From: HGM13862 sp031553915
GTDB taxonomy: Bacteria > Bacillota > Dehalobacteriia > UBA4068
Length of the DNA stretch: 64,000 nucleotides
Assembly (NCBI GenBank): GCA_031553915.1
Contig: JAVBKT010000017.1
Span: forward strand, 12,458 to 76,457
Direction: 5' to 3'
Made by a program: the position numbers and the translations under genes. Positions 61,372 through 64,000 of this stretch are shown one piece after another; positions within the stretch are counted from its first letter, which is position 1; each line of letters starts with the position of its first letter. A model generated the notes under the pieces. It searched no databases, was not told the DNA's origin, and saw nothing but the letters and a program-made list of their open reading frames with translations.

Positions 61372-62454
61372 TTACTCTGGTTCGTTGCTTGATTGACCGA
61401 GGCATATTTGTTTGGCGAACATGGATGCCTTCTGTTCAATAGCAAATTTTTTAACAAGAGAGCCCTTCTCATGTGCGGTCTCCATCATACAAAAGCGGGG
61501 CGGCAAAAAGAAAGATTTGTTCATGCATAACCCGGCAATCAATTGTCCGGCGATGATATCACCGCCGGAATAGCCGGAGACAATCAAAGCATAAAGGCGT
61601 TTATCATAAAAGCGCCGGTGCAGATAAATAGAAGTCAAGCGATTAATAAAAGCGGTCAAATATGCGGAAAGCGCATCATTATAATTAGGGCATACCAGCA
61701 GCAAATCCGTGCATTTATTGAGAGCCGGATAAACATTTTTGCTGATTGTCCCTCCATAATAGCAGCTACCCTTGCTGCCAAAATAGAGACATGTTTCATA
61801 TGAGCAGCCGGCGCAATCATTAACCTCTTTTTCGCGCAGGCTGATCTCTTGGATAGTTATGCTGCCGGACAAATTATCTTTGACCATTTGCCATAGCGCA
61901 TAGGTATTGGAAAAGGTTTTGCTGGAAGCGTGCAAGACCAAAAGATGCCGCGGCTCCTGGCAATCAATATTTGAACTCGAGAGCAGCCGCTCCAGTAAAT
62001 CCCCTGCCGCCCAAAGATAGGCACCGTGAGCGTCAAGGTTGCGCGTCTGGGCCAGCAGATGAAAATTCGAGAGCAAAGCCGTACCCTCTACTAAGGGGCG
62101 GCCGATAAAAGCGCAGCCGGCAATATTGGCGGCCAGAGCCAGTTCCCGCGCAATATATTTGGTATATAAATCGCTCATGCCATCAACCAGCAAGGCGCCT
62201 AAACAATCGTCAAACATATGCTGGTTAAGACGAATCTTTTTGAGCATACGGTAATATTCAAGATTAATACCGGAGCTGCCCAAAACAACCGCAAAGAGAA
62301 TTTTTTTCCCCTGTAATGGATGCAGCTGCTCGGCGGTTTCAATAATCTCTTCTGGTGTGGTGGTAGCCAGCGTATGCCCGATAATTTTTCTTAAGCGTCC
62401 GCTTTTGGCCCGCTCAGCACAGCGTGGCATAATCAAGACAAAATTTTCTTTCAT
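61372..62454 (-). CDS. Flavodoxin-like NAD(P)H-FMN reductase-type protein with Cys motif
   Basis: 360 aa in two halves. The C-terminal half (from HLLVLHASSKTFSNTYALWQ) looks like the NADPH-dependent FMN reductase/iron-sulfur flavoprotein fold, with CAGCSYETCLYFGSKGSC, where Isf-type proteins bind a cluster or where a redox-active Cys set lies. VCPNYNDALSAYLTAFINR fits the flavin site. The N-terminal half (~1-165) is unrecognised. It follows the dehydrogenase-like gene by 12 bases. Confidence 0.65.
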   Translation of the reverse strand: MKENFVLIMPRCAERAKSGRLRKIIGHTLATTTPEEIIETAEQLHPLQGKKILFAVVLGSSGINLEYYRMLKKIRLNQHMFDDCLGALLVDGMSDLYTKYIARELALAANIAGCAFIGRPLVEGTALLSNFHLLAQTRNLDAHGAYLWAAGDLLERLLSSSNIDCQEPRHLLVLHASSKTFSNTYALWQMVKDNLSGSITIQEISLREKEVNDCAGCSYETCLYFGSKGSCYYGGTISKNVYPALNKCTDLLLVCPNYNDALSAYLTAFINRLTSIYLHRRFYDKRLYALIVSGYSGGDIIAGQLIAGLCMNKSFFLPPRFCMMETAHEKGSLVKKFAIEQKASMFAKQICLGQSSNEPE

Positions 62455-62466
62455 AAATATATCCCC

Positions 62467-63621
62467 CTAAAAACACTCCGGCTCAAAAGCGGCTAGGTTT
62501 TTGGCTGTCTGTTCCAGACGCGCTGCCAATTGGGCTGGCAGGGGCATAGCTTCCAGCTCTATGCCGGTTTCAAGCCGTCTGCTGCGGCAGCCCATAAAAA
62601 CCCCGCCCAGAAAGGTTGAGCTATAATGCCACTCGCCGCGCAATGTTGCCAATAAGGGAAAGACGGCTGAGGATAAGGCCGGCGCCACAAAGGGCTTGAA
62701 CCCCCACTCTCTCGCCTGCAGATTAGCCTTAACCGCCAATTCAGTTAGTTCCCTGGATAACGCATCATCATAGGCGGCAATGGAGTTGGCAATGACTAAA
62801 TCCCCTCCATGCGGGCCATAGGCCCGGCCCTCGCTTAAAAAACTGGCAAAACGCGCCTCTTTTTGCGCATAATAGGCGGCCCGCGCATACATCACGCCAA
62901 GTCCGTAGCCTTCAATTTGTTCCGACAATAGCCCCTGGCCGTCAAATTGCCCGTCAGAACCTTTGTTGCTGGCGCAAAAAGCAGCATGGCATAAATGATC
63001 AACAGGGTCGCTGACTACGGCAAAAAGACCGCTAAAATGGCTCTGCCGCGCTAACCTTGCGTATTCGGCAATGATTGCGGCATTTTTTTGATACTGCAAA
63101 AGGCGAACATCACCGGGAGCATTTAAAGCAGGGACTCCTGCTGTAGCGCAAAAAACAAAAACATCGCAATCAAACAGCTGCCCTTTGGTAATAATTTCTA
63201 TCCGCGGTTGCTGATTTATTATCGCGGGGTCAGTTATCTGATTGAGCTCAAACTCCCAGCGTTGAGAATTCTCCGGCTTCAGGTCATAAATGCCGATAGA
63301 GCTGATAGTCTCCCCTGCCAGCAAACGCAGGCCGATTAATGCCGTGGAGCCGACATCACCACAAGCGACAAGGTTTAAGCGCAGCCCCCCTTTGAGGAAA
63401 GGTGGCGCGGTAATCTCTGGCCAGCGGGGATGAGCCTTATTGATTGCCATAATTTTATGCCCGGCAATTAGCTCTTGCCGATCATTAGCAAGAGCATGAT
63501 TATCCAACCAGGAGCGGTTAAGCCATTGCCAGCTTTCAGCGCTGTTCATCTGCCCGCTATGGCTCAAGGAAAAGCAAGCCCGGCTGTGCTGCGGATCATT
63601 TTCAAAATAGAAATATTCCAT
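62467..63621 (-). CDS. Lactate/malate dehydrogenase-like Rossmann protein
   Basis: 384 aa. An NAD-binding core begins at LVACGDVGSTALIGLRLLA (~residues 83-101), with IGIYDLKPENSQRWEFELN following as in the LDH/MDH fold, and VVSDPVDHLC resembles the substrate-loop region. The first 75 residues and the GYGLGVMYARAAYY and GPHGGDLVIANSI segments are not typical of LDH. It probably oxidises or reduces a 2-hydroxy acid; the substrate is unknown. Middle gene of a three-gene minus-strand cluster. Confidence 0.65.
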   Translation of the reverse strand: MEYFYFENDPQHSRACFSLSHSGQMNSAESWQWLNRSWLDNHALANDRQELIAGHKIMAINKAHPRWPEITAPPFLKGGLRLNLVACGDVGSTALIGLRLLAGETISSIGIYDLKPENSQRWEFELNQITDPAIINQQPRIEIITKGQLFDCDVFVFCATAGVPALNAPGDVRLLQYQKNAAIIAEYARLARQSHFSGLFAVVSDPVDHLCHAAFCASNKGSDGQFDGQGLLSEQIEGYGLGVMYARAAYYAQKEARFASFLSEGRAYGPHGGDLVIANSIAAYDDALSRELTELAVKANLQAREWGFKPFVAPALSSAVFPLLATLRGEWHYSSTFLGGVFMGCRSRRLETGIELEAMPLPAQLAARLEQTAKNLAAFEPECF

Positions 63622-63638
63622 AAATAGCCTCGATATTC

Positions 63639-64000
63639 TCAGATAATCATATTACGGGTACGCAGCAGCATTTCAATTTCATTCTCAATATAAACAGAGG
63701 CAGTCAGCGCCGGATCATAACTGATACAAGCGCCTTTATCAGGATATTGCGGCAAATTAATAACCTCAGACAAGCGGTTTAGAGTAAGGTTTTTGCCAAA
63801 TTGCAGTAAATATTCACTTTCCAGGGTGCGCAGAATGTCTCTGGCATTACGCAGGCAGGTTAATGAAAAATCAAACACAGCTTCCTTAGGACAGGATGAC
63901 TGTAAATCCGGCGTGGCATAAGGCAATATCATATTAATCGCCGGCAACAGCTGGGCATTTTGCCTGTTGTCTCTGCGCACAGTATCGCCGCCGATAAAGG
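63639..64000 (-). CDS. Unknown protein, 5' end beyond the window
   Basis: Partial: the frame is open to the window edge, and residues before the in-frame GTG at 63980 (FIGGDT) look coding, so the true start lies outside. At least 120 aa, largely helical, with no recognised domain. It ends 17 bases before the dehydrogenase-like gene and is likely in the same operon. Confidence 0.6.
   Translation of the reverse strand, partial: FIGGDTVRRDNRQNAQLLPAINMILPYATPDLQSSCPKEAVFDFSLTCLRNARDILRTLESEYLLQFGKNLTLNRLSEVINLPQYPDKGACISYDPALTASVYIENEIEMLLRTRNMII

Noticed and set aside
1..64000. CRISPR arrays, rRNA genes, transposases
   Set aside because: No regularly spaced repeats, no rRNA-like segments and no transposase motifs were seen in the window.

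Overview
The window is a bacterial chromosome segment, most likely from an anaerobic member of the Bacillota (Clostridia-type). Pointers are the LexA box type, AGGAGG ribosome-binding sites, UPF0210/ACT and MscL genes, a small alarmone synthetase, a CwlC-like amidase, and [NiFe] hydrogenase energy metabolism with no visible aerobic respiration. I cannot resolve the genus. The sequence is gene-dense, with about 60 genes and short intergenic gaps.

Left part (1-24.3 kb): a BMP/PnrA-type lipoprotein, a methyltransferase plus PanE-like pair, and a cell-wall amidase. A long co-directional run follows: pcrA, ligA, then the [NiFe] hydrogenase maturation set hypA, B, F, C, D, E. After a promoter comes a complex-I-like group 4 [NiFe] hydrogenase. 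Its homologues correspond to three antiporter-like NuoL/M/N subunits and to NuoJ, K, A, B, C, D, H and I, followed by a maturation protease. The NuoD-like subunit keeps both CxxC pairs of a real [NiFe] site, and no NADH-input subunits are present. The Hyp proteins build the NiFe(CN)2CO centre that the downstream enzyme needs, and the protease finishes maturation.

Middle (24.3-29 kb): a divergent SOS pair, lexA and a yneA-like LysM division inhibitor, with three LexA boxes. Directly after the LysM gene lies about 3.4 kb of Microviridae (gokushovirus-like) DNA: a major capsid gene lacking its 5' end, a 28-codon membrane ORF, the DNA pilot gene, and a Rep gene that looks short at its 3' end. A dif-like 28-mer sits at the Rep 3' end. 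On the circular phage map the missing parts (Rep C-terminus, VP5, VP3, VP1 N-terminus) would form one contiguous block. This is either a decayed or partial prophage or an assembly chimera.

29-41 kb, minus strand: tRNA-Trp, yajC, secD, secF, recJ, miaB; a TIM-barrel isomerase-like protein and an acyl-CoA synthetase; mntP and a Ca/Mn-type P-type ATPase, the latter preceded by a probable yybP-ykoY (Mn2+) riboswitch. The last three elements form a likely manganese-export locus.

41-64 kb: a radical SAM gene divergent from a paralogue that has lost the iron-sulfur cysteines; a TetR regulator; a two-component system; a small alarmone synthetase; UPF0210 plus ACT; MscL with an added zinc ribbon; isochorismatase, lipoprotein and Crp/Fnr genes; ferritin and thioredoxin; a hybrid histidine kinase; GNAT and DUF1697 proteins; smpB, a zinc-ribbon protein and tmRNA (tag ANLFAKPNYALAA); a GH25 lysozyme; a GGDEF protein; and a three-gene flavodoxin/dehydrogenase cluster running off the right edge. 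No CRISPR array, rRNA or classical IS element was seen.
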